From Typhlomys cinereus (taxonomy: Eukaryota > Chordata > Mammalia > Rodentia > Platacanthomyidae): 64,000 nucleotides of DNA. The stretch covers positions 5,136,041-5,200,040 of the forward strand of contig JALPQD010000137.1 of assembly GCA_023101885.1 (NCBI GenBank), written 5' to 3'. This document shows, piece by piece, positions 11,460 through 21,932 of the stretch. A program made the position numbers and the translations under genes. Numbering within the stretch: the first letter of the stretch is position 1; every line of letters starts with the position of its first letter. The notes beneath the pieces are model-generated. The model did not search any database. It had not been told where the DNA came from and saw only the letters and a list, made by a program, of their open reading frames with translations.

Positions 11460-12190
11460 GTGTCCCCCCCTCAGTGTCCTGGCCCCTTCCCCATGCCCTG
11501 CTTCTCCGTTCCCCTCCACGCTTCTCAGTGCCCCCCCCTTTTAGGTCGACCTCCTGCTGCTTCTTGTTTTCCGAAATCCACAGAAGATAGAAGGCGTGCC
11601 GTACTTTTCGTGGGTCTGGCTTATCACCCCACGTGATCGCCTCTCTTTGCAGACATTTTCCTGCAGACTTTATCATCACTTCATTCTTCCTTATGGCCCG
11701 ATTGCTCCATGACACCTCTGTTGGTCCATTCACCTGCTGATGACCGCTCAAACTGATTCCACACTTGAACTATTAGCGTGGCTAAGGGAGTCTGGGCACA
11801 CAAGCGACTCAATGAATGTGACAGGTTTTGGGGGTGCGGTGGGGAGTATCCAGTAGTGATATAACTGGGACCACATAGTAGTTCTACTTTTAGATGGTTC
11901 AGGAAGCCCCGCACTGACTTCACAATGGTCAGAGTAGCTCCGCCCCCACCAGCAGGGAGCAAGGCTCTCCTTCCCTTGTGTCCTCCTCATTCGCTCTTGT
12001 TCCTTTCTTCACCCTCACGGTCCTGACTGCTGTAGACAAAATCGAGATCCACTTTCAATTCACATTTCCCCATGACACAGGGCATCGAACGTTTTCTAGC
12101 GCATTTAGTGGCCATTTCTACATCCTCACTTGAGACGTGTGCCTGCTCGTTTTTATTGGATGTGTATCCTACGACCCATACTAAAAAAAA
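11460..12190 (-). mobile_element. L1 LINE fragment (ORF2 3' end and 3' UTR), antisense
   Basis: A series of landmarks of the mammalian L1 3' region appears in order on the complement: GTGGGTCTGGCTTATC (11610), TTCATTCTTCCTTATGGC (11682), GATATAACTGGGACCACATA (11858) and TTTAGTGGCCATTTCT (12103). The order shows the element on the minus strand with its 3' end to the left. It is diverged and broken by stops and indels, so no reverse transcriptase is encoded. The left limit inside the pyrimidine-rich stretch is approximate. Confidence 0.75.
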
Positions 12191-12445
12191 GGTCAGCCAT
12201 GGCGGTGTGCACTTGCAGGTCCGAGGCTGGGGAGGCCGATGTGGGCAGATCCCTTGAGCTGGCTGTCAGTCAGCCCAGCCTGATCAGAGAGCATCCAGCC
12301 AGGGAGACACCCTGTCTCAAAAACAAATGTGAATACCTGAACTTGACTTTTGACCGCCCACATACTTGTACGCACATGTGTGTGTGTGTGCTTGCACAGT
12401 ACATATGCACCCCCCCAAATGTGTGTACTTACAAAGTATGAAACC
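12191..12445 (+). mobile_element. B3-type SINE (B2-related)
   Basis: Contains the B3 body landmarks CCAGCCTGATCAGAGAGC (about 12277), GGGAGACACCCTGTCTCA (about 12301) and a CA/TG-rich 3' tract (12358-12445). It sits directly at the left-hand A-run 12182-12190 and abuts the antisense L1. No clear target-site duplication was found. Confidence 0.65.
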
Positions 12446-14713
12446 TGTGCTACACGGCTCATGCCTTCTCTTCCATCTGAAGAAGCACTAAAGGCGCCCA
12501 CCTTGTCCTTGGCAGCTGACAGCATCCACTCCTGGTACCAGGCTCTGCTGCCTGGAGTTTCTCCTTCTCTTCTCAGTGGCCCTCGGTTATGTAACTGACA
12601 GCTGAAATGTAACTTTCTTGCATAGAGACTGCGCTTGTGCGTGAACTGCATGGCGGCCCTGGGCCGTCTGCAGCCCGACCATTAATCATGAACGCAATAC
12701 AAAGACTTTCACTTTCCAACACACTGCTTTCTCCTGACAGGTCATTTGGCCTCGGCCGCTGGTGCCGTGGGTTACTTTGGTAGTTGAAAAGACTTCCTGT
12801 GTATATAATATGATAGTTCAGATTGTTGTGACTTATTTCAGTTTGAGTAAAGTATGCTTAGAATTGCTTCTGAAAAAAATCCATCTCTGCTTGGATGGAA
12901 TGCTGTGGTCAGCACTTGCTTAAGGCCTGACTATGATTAATGATGTCGTTTCGATTTTTCGGAGCTCGAAGCGAGAGATGAGGCCGCACCACTGAATGAT
13001 AAAGATGCTTTCGGGTCTTTGAAGCTATCTTCTGCCTCTCGTGGGCCCATCAACAGGCCTCGCGGGGATTCAAGGATGCAGCTTGGTGGGGGCCAAGCCT
13101 GGATCGCCCAGGGACATGACCATGCGGTATATGCACGTTGCCGGGCAGTGTACTGAACGCAAGCTTTCCCTGGACGGACACACTAACATGAAAGACTACA
13201 CTGGAACTGAACTATTTGTGAAAACCCGTGCAGAATCACCCGACCCCTCCCCTTTGTCACCTCTCTCTTATCGCTGGCCGCCGATTCTTGATCTGTGACT
13301 GAAGGCGTTGGCGTGGACTCTGGTCTGCCTGTCTCAGGCTGTCCTTCCCGGGGGACCTGCCATGACACCCTTCCCTGCCTGCTTCTGCTAAAGACTCCTT
13401 AGAGCTGAGCTGCTGGTACCCGACCATCTGGGGATGACGGGGGACACAGCACAGCCCGCACCGATGTGCTTCCTACCTCTCACCCACCCACCGGGCTTAT
13501 CCCTGCATTAGGAGAGACCTTCCGTCTCAGGGCTTTGGATCCCTGTGCATTTACTGTGCGGTTTTGTCTCTCAGGCCTCCCCCCTCCCTGATGTTTGAGG
13601 GAGAATTTGCCAGAGATTAGAGACGGTCCCCTCAGCAGCCTCCCCTGTCTGGAAACTTTGGACCCTTGAGGGAGGTGTGGGTTTCCTTTAAGGGTGTGTG
13701 GTCTAGCAGGGTGGATGTACTAAGCGTGATTACTAGGTAACGATGAAATATTCTCCTGGAAATAAAGTGCAGAGAAGGGCAGAGTTCAGAGGGCACCACA
13801 CGAGGGAAGACTTGACACATTAACGACCAGAGGCTGATCCCAGGAAAGTGTAGAGGGCAAAGTGTAGAGGGGGCCCACAGGGTTGGGGTCATGTTGAGGG
13901 TGCGAGGTTTACGTGTCTGCGTTGCAGTGCGGCAGAGGCTGGGATGAGCCGCCCTTTGCTGTCAGCGGGGTCACCTCGCAGGCTGGAGGGACAGCTGAGG
14001 ACGCGTGGGGCCAGGCTTTGCTTTGCTCTCTCTTCCTTCATCATGCCAGCACTGAAAAGCCGGAAATGCTAAGACGCGAGCGGAGCAGCTGAGCTGGAGG
14101 CTGAGCGTCATGTGACCAGTGTGGTCGCCCGTCTTTGGTCTGGTGAGATGAGCAGGGCACTGTGTTTTGAAGATACTTCATAGCTTCGGTCCAGCTCGCC
14201 AGTGCTGGCCCAGTGGGAGGGAGACTTTCCCATGGCTTCCACGCCTCCTGCGCCCCAACCTGATGGTGCTCTCTGTGGTCGCCACCCCAGTTTCTCACTT
14301 GCTCTGTGTATTCATTGAGTTTTAGTTCAGGCTTTTTTCTGTAGATTGATCGAAGCAGCATGAAGGATGGGTGTCAGCACCACACGCCTGTGGTCACATG
14401 ACCCTCTGGCTTCCTGTCACACGTGAGCTGACCTTCCAGAACACAGTTTCTGCAAGTGTTGCCCAGGGACAGGTCCGTCATCTCAGGAGGGCAGTGAAGG
14501 AAACAGGCTCTTTTGTTGTTGTTTATCCTCCCCTACAACTGTGTTAAAGCATTTTTCCCCTGAGAACTAAAAGTTCTAAATAACCAAAGAGAAGGAAGGT
14601 GGAGGAAAGGGAAGAAGAAGAAGAGAAAAGTCTTAGCAGAGGCGGCTGGGAAGCCCCCAGAGCACCCATCGTGCCAAAGCACAGGTCTGGCTTAGATAGG
14701 AAAGAAAATAAAG
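12446..14713. other. Noncoding, mostly unique sequence
   Basis: About 2.3 kb without a recognised repeat. Short A/T runs occur at 12870-12880 and C-runs near 13577-13586. No frame looks coding and no promoter was seen. A purine-rich stretch (14589-14640) leads into the TATC array. Confidence 0.45.
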
Positions 14714-15218
14714 CTATTTATTATCTATCTATCTATTATCTATGTATCTATCTATCTATCATCTCTCAATCTATCATCTATCTATCTTACCTATCATCTA
14801 TTATCTATCCATCTATCATCTATCTGTCCTATCTATCATCTATCTATCATCTCTCTATCATCTATCTATCTTATCTATCATCTTTATCTATCTATCATCT
14901 ATCTATCTATCTTATCTATCATCTATCATCTAGCTATTGTCTATCTATCTTATCTATCATCTATCATCTATCTATCATCTATCTGTCTATCTTATCTATC
15001 ATCTATCATTTATCTATCTATCATCTATTTCTTATCTATCTATCTATCTAATCTATCATCTACTATCTATCTATCTATCATCTCTCTGTCTATCTTATCT
15101 ATCATCCATCATCTATCTATCTATCTATCTATTGTCTATCTATCTATCTATCTATCATCTCTCTGTCTATCTTATCTATAATCCATCATCTATCTATCTA
15201 TCATCTATCTATTGTCTG

Positions 15219-15280
<62 letters not shown>

Positions 15281-16080
15281 ATCTATCTATTGTCTATCTT
15301 ATCTATCATCTATTATCTATCATCTGTCTGTCTATGTATCATCTATCATCTATCTATCTATCATCTATTTCTTATCTATTCTATCTAATCTATCATCTAT
15401 TATCTATCTATCTATCTAATCTATCTTCTAATCTATCTATCTATCATCTCTCTGTCTATCTTATCTATCATCCATCATCTATCTATCTACCATCTATCTA
15501 TTGTCTATCTATCTATCTATCTTATCTATCATCTATCATCTATCATCTATCATCTATCTATTGTCTATCTATCTATCTTATCTATCATCTATTATCTATC
15601 TATCATCTATCTGTCTATCTTATCTATCATCTATCATCTATCTATCTATCATCTATTTCTTATCTATCTATCTATCTAATCTATCATCTATTATTTATCT
15701 ATCTATCATCTCTCTGTCTATCTTATCTATCATCCATCATCTATCTATCTATCATCTATCTATTGTCTCTCTCTCTATCTATCTATCTATCATCTATTAT
15801 CTATATATCTATCATCTATCAATCTTATCTATCATCTATCTATCTATCTATCTATCTATCATCTGTCTATCTTATCTATCATCCATCATCTATCTATTGT
15901 CTATCTATCTATCTATCATCTATCTGTCTATCTTATCTATCATCCATCATTTATCTATCTATCATCTATTTATTGTCTATCTATCTATCTAATCTATCAT
16001 CTATTATCTATCTATCATCTACCTATCTATCTATCATCTATCTATTGTCTATCTATCTACCTATCTAGCATCTATCTATC
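14714..16080. repeat. 1.37-kb (TATC)n array with higher-order structure
   Basis: Almost purely TATC/ATCT tetranucleotides with recurring variants (TCATC, TTATC, TGTC, TAATC). Variant blocks recur: a TTTCTTATC marker at 15028, 15368 and 15656, and a CATCTCTCTGTC marker at 15079, 15156, 15445 and 15707. This implies block duplications of about 260-340 bp on top of slippage. The Ile/Tyr/Leu/Ser-rich frames of up to 244 codons across it are artefacts. Confidence 0.97.
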
Positions 16081-16085
16081 TGGAA

Positions 16086-16230
16086 TGCTATAAATGTCTG
16101 CTTTAGGGCTGGACACTCAGTTGTCCTTTATTCTTATCTTGAGCACCATGAAACTCTGAGTTCACCGTCATTCCCTGCAAAGGGAAGTTGTTCTGATCAG
16201 GACTGAAAGGAAGCCTGAAGCCCTGTGAGG
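16086..16230 (-). mobile_element. L1 3' UTR fragment, antisense
   Basis: GGGCTGGACACTCAG near 16107 and the following CTTTATTCTTATC stretch resemble the rodent L1 3' UTR segment that normally lies next to the type seen at 3631-4162. It abuts the TATC array, so the array may have grown inside an L1. Diverged and short. Confidence 0.5.
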
Positions 16231-16475
16231 CGCATCCCAGCTGTTACCTCTGCTGAGTCAGGCCCCGGGGCCTGGGTTTGGAGGTGTGGAATTCTTCAGG
16301 GAGCCGGTCAGCGATGACCTCGGTGGATGTCAAACAACTTTAGCTTGTGAGACTTCAGTGGCCGAACTCATGCGAGAGAGAAAATAGTGATAAAATATGT
16401 ATTTATTTAGTGTCACTGGTGATAGAGTAAGAAAAAGAATGGAATGATTTCTGATGTTACCCTTGGCTTCCATAT

Positions 16476-16694
16476 ACACACACACGGAGCGCCTCATGTG
16501 TGAGCTCCACTTATGAGCAAAACATATATACACATGCATAACACATACATAAATGCACAATACATACACACATGTATGTGCACCGTACAAATACACACAC
16601 AACACATACACACATGCACATGTATAACACCTATACACACATGTATAGCACATATATACATATGCATAACACATATGCGTACATGCACATGCAA
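16476..16694. repeat. CA/CATA-rich microsatellite
   Basis: Degenerate CA, CATA and ATGCA steps over about 220 bp. The sequence just before it, CTTGGCTTCCATATACAC, resembles the end of a rodent SINE body, so this could be an expanded SINE tail. The body upstream (16231-16475) is not recognisable. Confidence 0.85.
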
Positions 16695-17739
16695 TTAGAA
16701 AAAACTGGAAAATGACCAAGTACAGTGATTTTACAAGTCACCAAGACCATATTTAAGTTCAGGTTGCTGTTGCCTGTCTCAGAACATATCTGGGTATAAT
16801 GATTTTATCCTTCTGCAAACCAGCAAATTATTCTGAGATGCTCTTAGATTCACCAAAACCTTTGGAACAATTTCAGTGTGAGACTGTGAATCGGACGCAT
16901 CAATTTACCACTGTGTGCTGATAAATGGTGACATCCCAATGTGTCGCTTCCTAGAAGAGGGTTTAAAGGGACTGTTTCGCATTTGTGAGACTCATTAGAA
17001 ATCATATGGCAACGTCACATACTTCCAAACATGATTTCGGCTACATCCAGCTTTTGCAGCCAACAACAGCCTCGTTTACGATTCAAGTGTGGGACAGGAC
17101 GAGACAACGAGGTCCCAGGCAGTGCGAGCAGAGGCTGAACGCAACTTGGGGCCTGTACTTGGGCTTCCTCTGGTTTGCACTGTACCCTGGGCAGCTCCAC
17201 CTTTCCTCCAAAGAGAGCCAAGGATTGGACTTGGGCTGCTCCCTTTGAGCATGTGATCGTTAAAAACAAAACACTTGAAACGAGGGAGAGAAACACGCTT
17301 GGGTGTCGTTGAACCCTGAGCAGTGTCGCTGCGCGGGTAAAGCATTGTGGCGACTCACTGAACGCTGCTTGTAAACCTGTTGTAAATAACAGATGTTCGA
17401 TTGTTCACGCACCGGCTCTGGGCTCCTTCAGGGACGCGGTTGCTTTCAACAGGCCCCGATGACTCATTTGCGGGGTGCCGAATTGCTCCGCTCAGTGATC
17501 GTCCTGGGTTTGCAATCACATGCTCCGCTTCCATTTGTTTTGATTTACGATGGGGCGCGAGGCAATGAACTGTAACACAGTTTTTAACATTGTATTCACA
17601 ACAGCTTTCACATGTTCTCATTTTTGTGTGATTTCTGCAACTCTGCTCAGTCTTCTACATTGTGAAGATTTCAAGAAACTTCAGATGACTGGGTATTATT
17701 TCATGAAGCAAATGGTTTTTTCACATGTTTTGTTTCTCT
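16695..17739. other. Repeat-poor noncoding sequence, possible conserved element
   Basis: About 1 kb without recognisable repeats, retaining scattered CpGs (17300-17560). It has an AP-1-type ATGACTCA near 17459. The texture fits old conserved noncoding DNA, but no alignment was possible. Confidence 0.35.
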
Positions 17740-18100
17740 GTGCGTGGCGTGCATTCAACTCCATATGCATACATGTGCATTGCATGTGGGTGTATGTGTG
17801 TGTGTGTGTCCACTTACATGGGAAGGCCTGAGGTTGACTTCAGGAATCTTCCTCATTTGCTCTTCCACCTTATTCTTTGAAGTGGGATCTGTCAATCAAA
17901 AGCAAGCTCTCGGACTGGCTGGTTTTGCTAGCTACCTTGCTTTGGGGATCCCTTGTTCTCTTCCTTCCAAGACTGGAATTTCAGGGTGACTGCCACGGGC
18001 ACTGAGCATTTGCTTGCCTTCTGCTGATCTGAAGTCTGGGTCTCTGGTTTGGTCAGTGAGTGTTTTAATTATCTAACTATCTTCCAGACCCCCCCCCCAA
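17740..18100 (-). mobile_element. B3-type SINE, antisense
   Basis: The order TG-rich tract (17780-17808), GGTTGACTTCAGGAATCTTC (17832), CTCTTCCACCTTATTCTTTG, GATCTGAAGTCTGGGTCTC (18026) and a C10 end (18089-18098) is the complement of a B3 SINE. It is diverged, so old. Confidence 0.75.
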
Positions 18101-18554
18101 AGTATTTTCAACTGTTGAAAATATGCATGGAAATACTATCGCTAGCATTTTCTAGTTTGGAATCTCAAGTCAGGTTGTGCATCTCTTTTTCCCTCGTCTA
18201 CATTTTCAACCTAGAAAAGATTATCGCTAATTTTGCTTGATTGTACAAATGAGTATTTAAAAACAAATATATAGCAAACAAATTAGTGTGGGAAACACAT
18301 GTTGTATGTGTGCTCGGCACAGCGGCACCTGCCAGGACTTGGTGGTGGGTGTAGTAGACTCGTCCATCCTCTGGTAGAACAGCGCGTTCCAGGCCTGGTG
18401 ACAGAGACCATTAGTGAACCAAACAACAGGATGATATACGAAAACAGTTTTAGTGCACAAATGAGAAAAGGAAAGAAAAATACAAATAATTTCTAGTGTG
18501 ATTTAGTCATCACTTCCTATGCATATTTGAAATTTTTACCTCCAGAAAGGAAGG
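18101..18554. other. Noncoding sequence
   Basis: AT-rich DNA with no feature recognised. Confidence 0.4.
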
Positions 18555-18690
18555 TTCTAGCATTTAGTGTGCCATGTACGGCTGTGTTCCGTGAAGCTGG
18601 CAGCGTTCTTTGGACGTGATCTCATTCCATGCCATGCAGTCCTCTGAGGCCGGTGATGAGCCATGGCTAAGTCATAGATGAAAGGCCGTT
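18555..18690 (-). mobile_element. MIR SINE fragment, antisense
   Basis: TTGGACGTGATCTCATTCC (18612) followed by a CCTCTGAGGCCGGTGATGAG block resembles the complement of the MIR 3' half. Heavily diverged, as expected for this ancient family. Confidence 0.45.
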
Positions 18691-19574
18691 AGATCCCTAA
18701 TGCTGGATTTCACGGCTGCAGTCCCCCCGGGCAGACTTCAGATGCCTGTGGGCAGATCTGCTCCTCAGTACAGGGTCCCTCTTTGTACCACATTTAGGCT
18801 GGGGAAAGAAGCAACTGCTGGCACGAGCACGAGAAGCCCGTGCAGCTGCTGGGTAGCACTTCTTGCGAGTGCCACACACGCACTGTGCCGAGGAAGGAAA
18901 CCAGCAGGCAGGTCCCCTGGGCGCGTGCACACCAGACTTGCTACACAGCACCCTCAGGAGTCCCCTGGGTCGCGGATGCCAAGGGTCAGCTGGGACAGAA
19001 AGAAGAGACAGTAGTGGGACTTCTGATCTCACCCGGGAGTAGCGAACACACACACACACACACCCTGCCTGGGAGAGGCAGGAAAGCCCAGGAGCTCCCC
19101 AAACCTGCCTCAGGCCAGGGGTTGATGGGGAGAGGGGGATCATTCAACAGAGACTTGCATGCTGTCCTCACTGCTCTAAATCCTGCTTTTTACTTTTAAT
19201 GTTTTCTGCGTGTAATAGAGGGTTCTCGAAGCACTTGCTTTGACTCACAAGTGAGTGAAAATATCACTTGTGCATCTAACATAATGTCAGGTGAGATGAA
19301 GTGCTGGGTGTCTTACCAGTGGAATCCTCGTCGATCAAGCCCTCTCGCTCAATGGAGCGCCGGGGTCTAAAACACTGGCCAGAGCACACTTGGCCTGTAA
19401 ACAACATGCTTAGCGCCTTCTACTGTGCACTGTGTCTCTGTATTTTTATTTACTCTTCCTATTTCAAAAAATGAGGGAACTTAGATATACATCAATGTGG
19501 CAAGGGAGGGAAGGTGTGGATCGATGTAAAAATTCATGGAGCAGCTGTCTGTCGCTGCTAGAAGGAGAACATGC
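18691..19574. other. Noncoding sequence with a short (CA)n run
   Basis: A CA run of about 9 units lies at 19045-19064. Frames on both strands open by chance across a GC-richer stretch (18720-19140). No exon is supported. Confidence 0.4.
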
Positions 19575-19690
19575 CGCCACCCCAGCATGTGACAAGCTAA
19601 GGAAGAGGACTGGTTCAAGTTCAAAGCCAGCTTGGCACTGTAGTGAGCTTGAGACTAGACTGAGGAAAAGCGAAGTACTCTGTTTCACGA
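19575..19690 (+). mobile_element. B1-like SINE fragment
   Basis: GGTTCAAGTTCAAAGCCAG at 19611 followed by a CTTGGCACTGTAGTGAGCTT block matches the middle of rodent B1 (7SL-derived). The ends are degraded and there is no A-tail. Confidence 0.45.
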
Positions 19691-20619
19691 AGACTTGAAG
19701 CACCTGAATGGAATAGGACATGTTTCGTTTTTGTACGCAGGCATGCTATGAAATAGTAGATATTTGTTTGAAAAGAACAACTAGCTTATTTTTAAGTTTT
19801 ACATTGCCAAAAATAATATGGACATGTCAGTTATAATATCGAAAATCTCCATGTTAAAAACACAAATCTATTGTTCAAGCACAATACAGATCACAGAATT
19901 TAAAAAATGTCTTGCATTGTGCAACATCTACAGAAATATCGTCAACAGTTTTAAACACTAAATATCATTGGCTGATAGCAAAATTCTTTCTATATTATCT
20001 GTAAAAACCGAGGGCAAAGTGCAGGGATAATATCCTGGAGTGAAGGGACGTCTTCTGGAATCACTTGGATGCTCTAGTCACCTCTTCTCTGCGAGCGGAG
20101 ACGTTTGAAGTCGTGTTCATCCCGTCGCAGTGACCGGCCATCTTCCCCTTGTGCCAGGCTGTGGACACTGCCACATCTCTCACTCTGTTCCACTCTCCGG
20201 CTATCTCTCTGCTTTGTCCCGAGCATCTGTGTAGTCAGTGGTGAAACCAGAGAGCAAGTGGAGATGCTGACAGAAGGGCCTCAAAGCACTGGATCAGAGA
20301 CACTCAGCCTGAAGGTTCCTTGCAGATCATAAACAGAGCTTATAGAAAAGGAGCCCAGGTCAGGGTCACACAGGGGGTCAAAGAACACAGCGCAGGCAAG
20401 TAGAGCCACCCGCACTGCAGCATCGCTCCTCTGCTTGTATTTGCAGCAAACGTGTAGCAAACCATCTGTGAACTAGACCCGAGGAGAAAGAACTAACCAC
20501 TGAGAACAAGAGCAATGGACGCCCTTCCAGGACCTCTGGATGGCGTCGGCTTCTCCTCTGTGTGAAGTGGAAAGTGTGGGAGGTTTCCAGGGAGACGACC
20601 TGAGAGATCAAATACTGTG
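19691..20619. other. Noncoding sequence
   Basis: AT-rich to about 20030, then GC-richer. No repeat or gene is identified. Confidence 0.4.
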
Positions 20620-20768
20620 TTGAAAATGGAGAGAGAAAGGGAGGGAAGGAGGGAGAGAGAGGAAAGGAGAAAGGGGGGGGGGAAGAGAAAGAGGGCGGAG
20701 AGAGGAGAGAGGGGGCAGGAGGGAGGGGGAGAGAGGAAGAGAGGAGAGGAGAAAGAAGATAAGAGGTG
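20620..20768. repeat. GA-rich polypurine tract
   Basis: About 150 bp of almost only purines on the plus strand, mixing GA, GGA and GGGA, with a G9 run near 20674-20682. Long polypurine tracts of this kind can form triplex (H-DNA) and stall polymerases. Confidence 0.95.
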
Positions 20769-20915
20769 CCTTGTGAGCTTTCGTGACATCCCAGTGACAT
20801 GCTAGAGGTTTGACCAGGTGGTAGAGGGTATAAAAGTGGGTGAGCTGTAAGTCTCACTGGAATATAAAATCCAATGCAGACTTGTGAATAGATTCTGTAT
20901 ATGTAAAAGAAAGTA

Positions 20916-21210
20916 GCTGGGGGTGGAAGGATGGCTCAGAGGTCAAGGTCTCTGCCTCACAAGCAGAAGGACCCGAGTTCAAATCCCAGATCCCTTAAAG
21001 ATGCCAGGTGGCCTGCATTTCCAGCTCTGGTTGGCAGAGCCTGGGAAATCCCAGGGCGAAGCAAATAGGAGGTAAAACAATCCAGGATGATTACCATAAT
21101 CATCTCTGGAACTCCACAAGCATACATCACACCCTCTGATACAAACAGAAACACACATACATCCACACAGATACACAAGCACACACATTCATATAAAAAG
21201 GAAAAAAAAT
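20916..21210 (+). mobile_element. B2-type SINE, full length, older subfamily, with TSD
   Basis: tRNA-like head with a B box GAGTTCAAATCCC near 20973 and a body lacking the GC-rich insert seen at 9151. A CA-rich tract and an A-rich end follow. The flanks 20904-20916 and 21211-21222 (TAAAAGAAAGTAG, one-base indel) look like a target-site duplication. It is older than the 9151 and 10649 copies. Confidence 0.85.
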
Positions 21211-21222
21211 TAAAAGAAGTAG

Positions 21223-21873
21223 ATGATTTTAGGTTTGCCTCGAAAACTGGAGCTCTCATTGTTGAATGGAAAAGAGTGGTAGAGATGGCACGAGATGGCA
21301 AGTTTGGTGGAGAAGGTGTTGGGTAGCTTTGTAGATGTCTGGGGGAAACATTGGGTATCTCTGTGCAGAAACCTGGACTTCAAGACTTTGCAGGAGACTC
21401 GCTGGCTAGAAACGTCCAAGTGGGAGTCCAGCAGGACACCCCCTAAACCCACAGCACCGGCAGAGAGAGAGGTAAACACCTTGGCTGCTCTGACGTGAGG
21501 AAGCTTGAGAGCCACTCGCCTGAGACTCGTTGGGAAAGAGTGAGCGGCACATGGGTGGGAAGGATGGAAAAGGAAGGAGGCCACAGACAGGAAGTGCGCA
21601 GAGACAGGATGGGCTGGTCTCAAGAGAAAGTACCTGAGAATTCGTGTTTTGTTTCATAACCAGCACATGCGCTGCCCAGAATGGACACTGCCCCGAAGGC
21701 TGGAGTCAGACGCTGTGATGTCACATTGAGCTTTAGACACTGAAGTTGAGGTTTCATGTAACAGAGCAAAGTACTTGAGATGATCACGGTCCAGCAAGAC
21801 TGAGGATTTGATAAGAATAATTGTGTTTAGCTGTGGTATGCACTATTGAAGTCTGTATTTAAATAAATTAACT
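21223..21873. other. Noncoding sequence
   Basis: No repeat or gene recognised. Confidence 0.4.
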
Positions 21874-21932
21874 AGGGCTGGGGATTTATCTCGGCACTTC
21901 AAACCTTAGAAATATGAAAATAAATAATAAAA
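21874..21932 (+). mobile_element. ID-like SINE fragment
   Basis: GGGCTGGGGATTTATCTCGG at 21875 matches the 5' head of rodent ID elements (BC1-derived, A-box region). The B box is lost, and an A-rich tail with AATAAATAATAAAA follows. Too short for certainty. Confidence 0.45.

Noticed and set aside
14714..16080. Ile/Tyr/Leu/Ser-rich open frames of up to 244 codons
   Set aside because: They are translations of a TATC microsatellite, which lacks stop codons in those frames.
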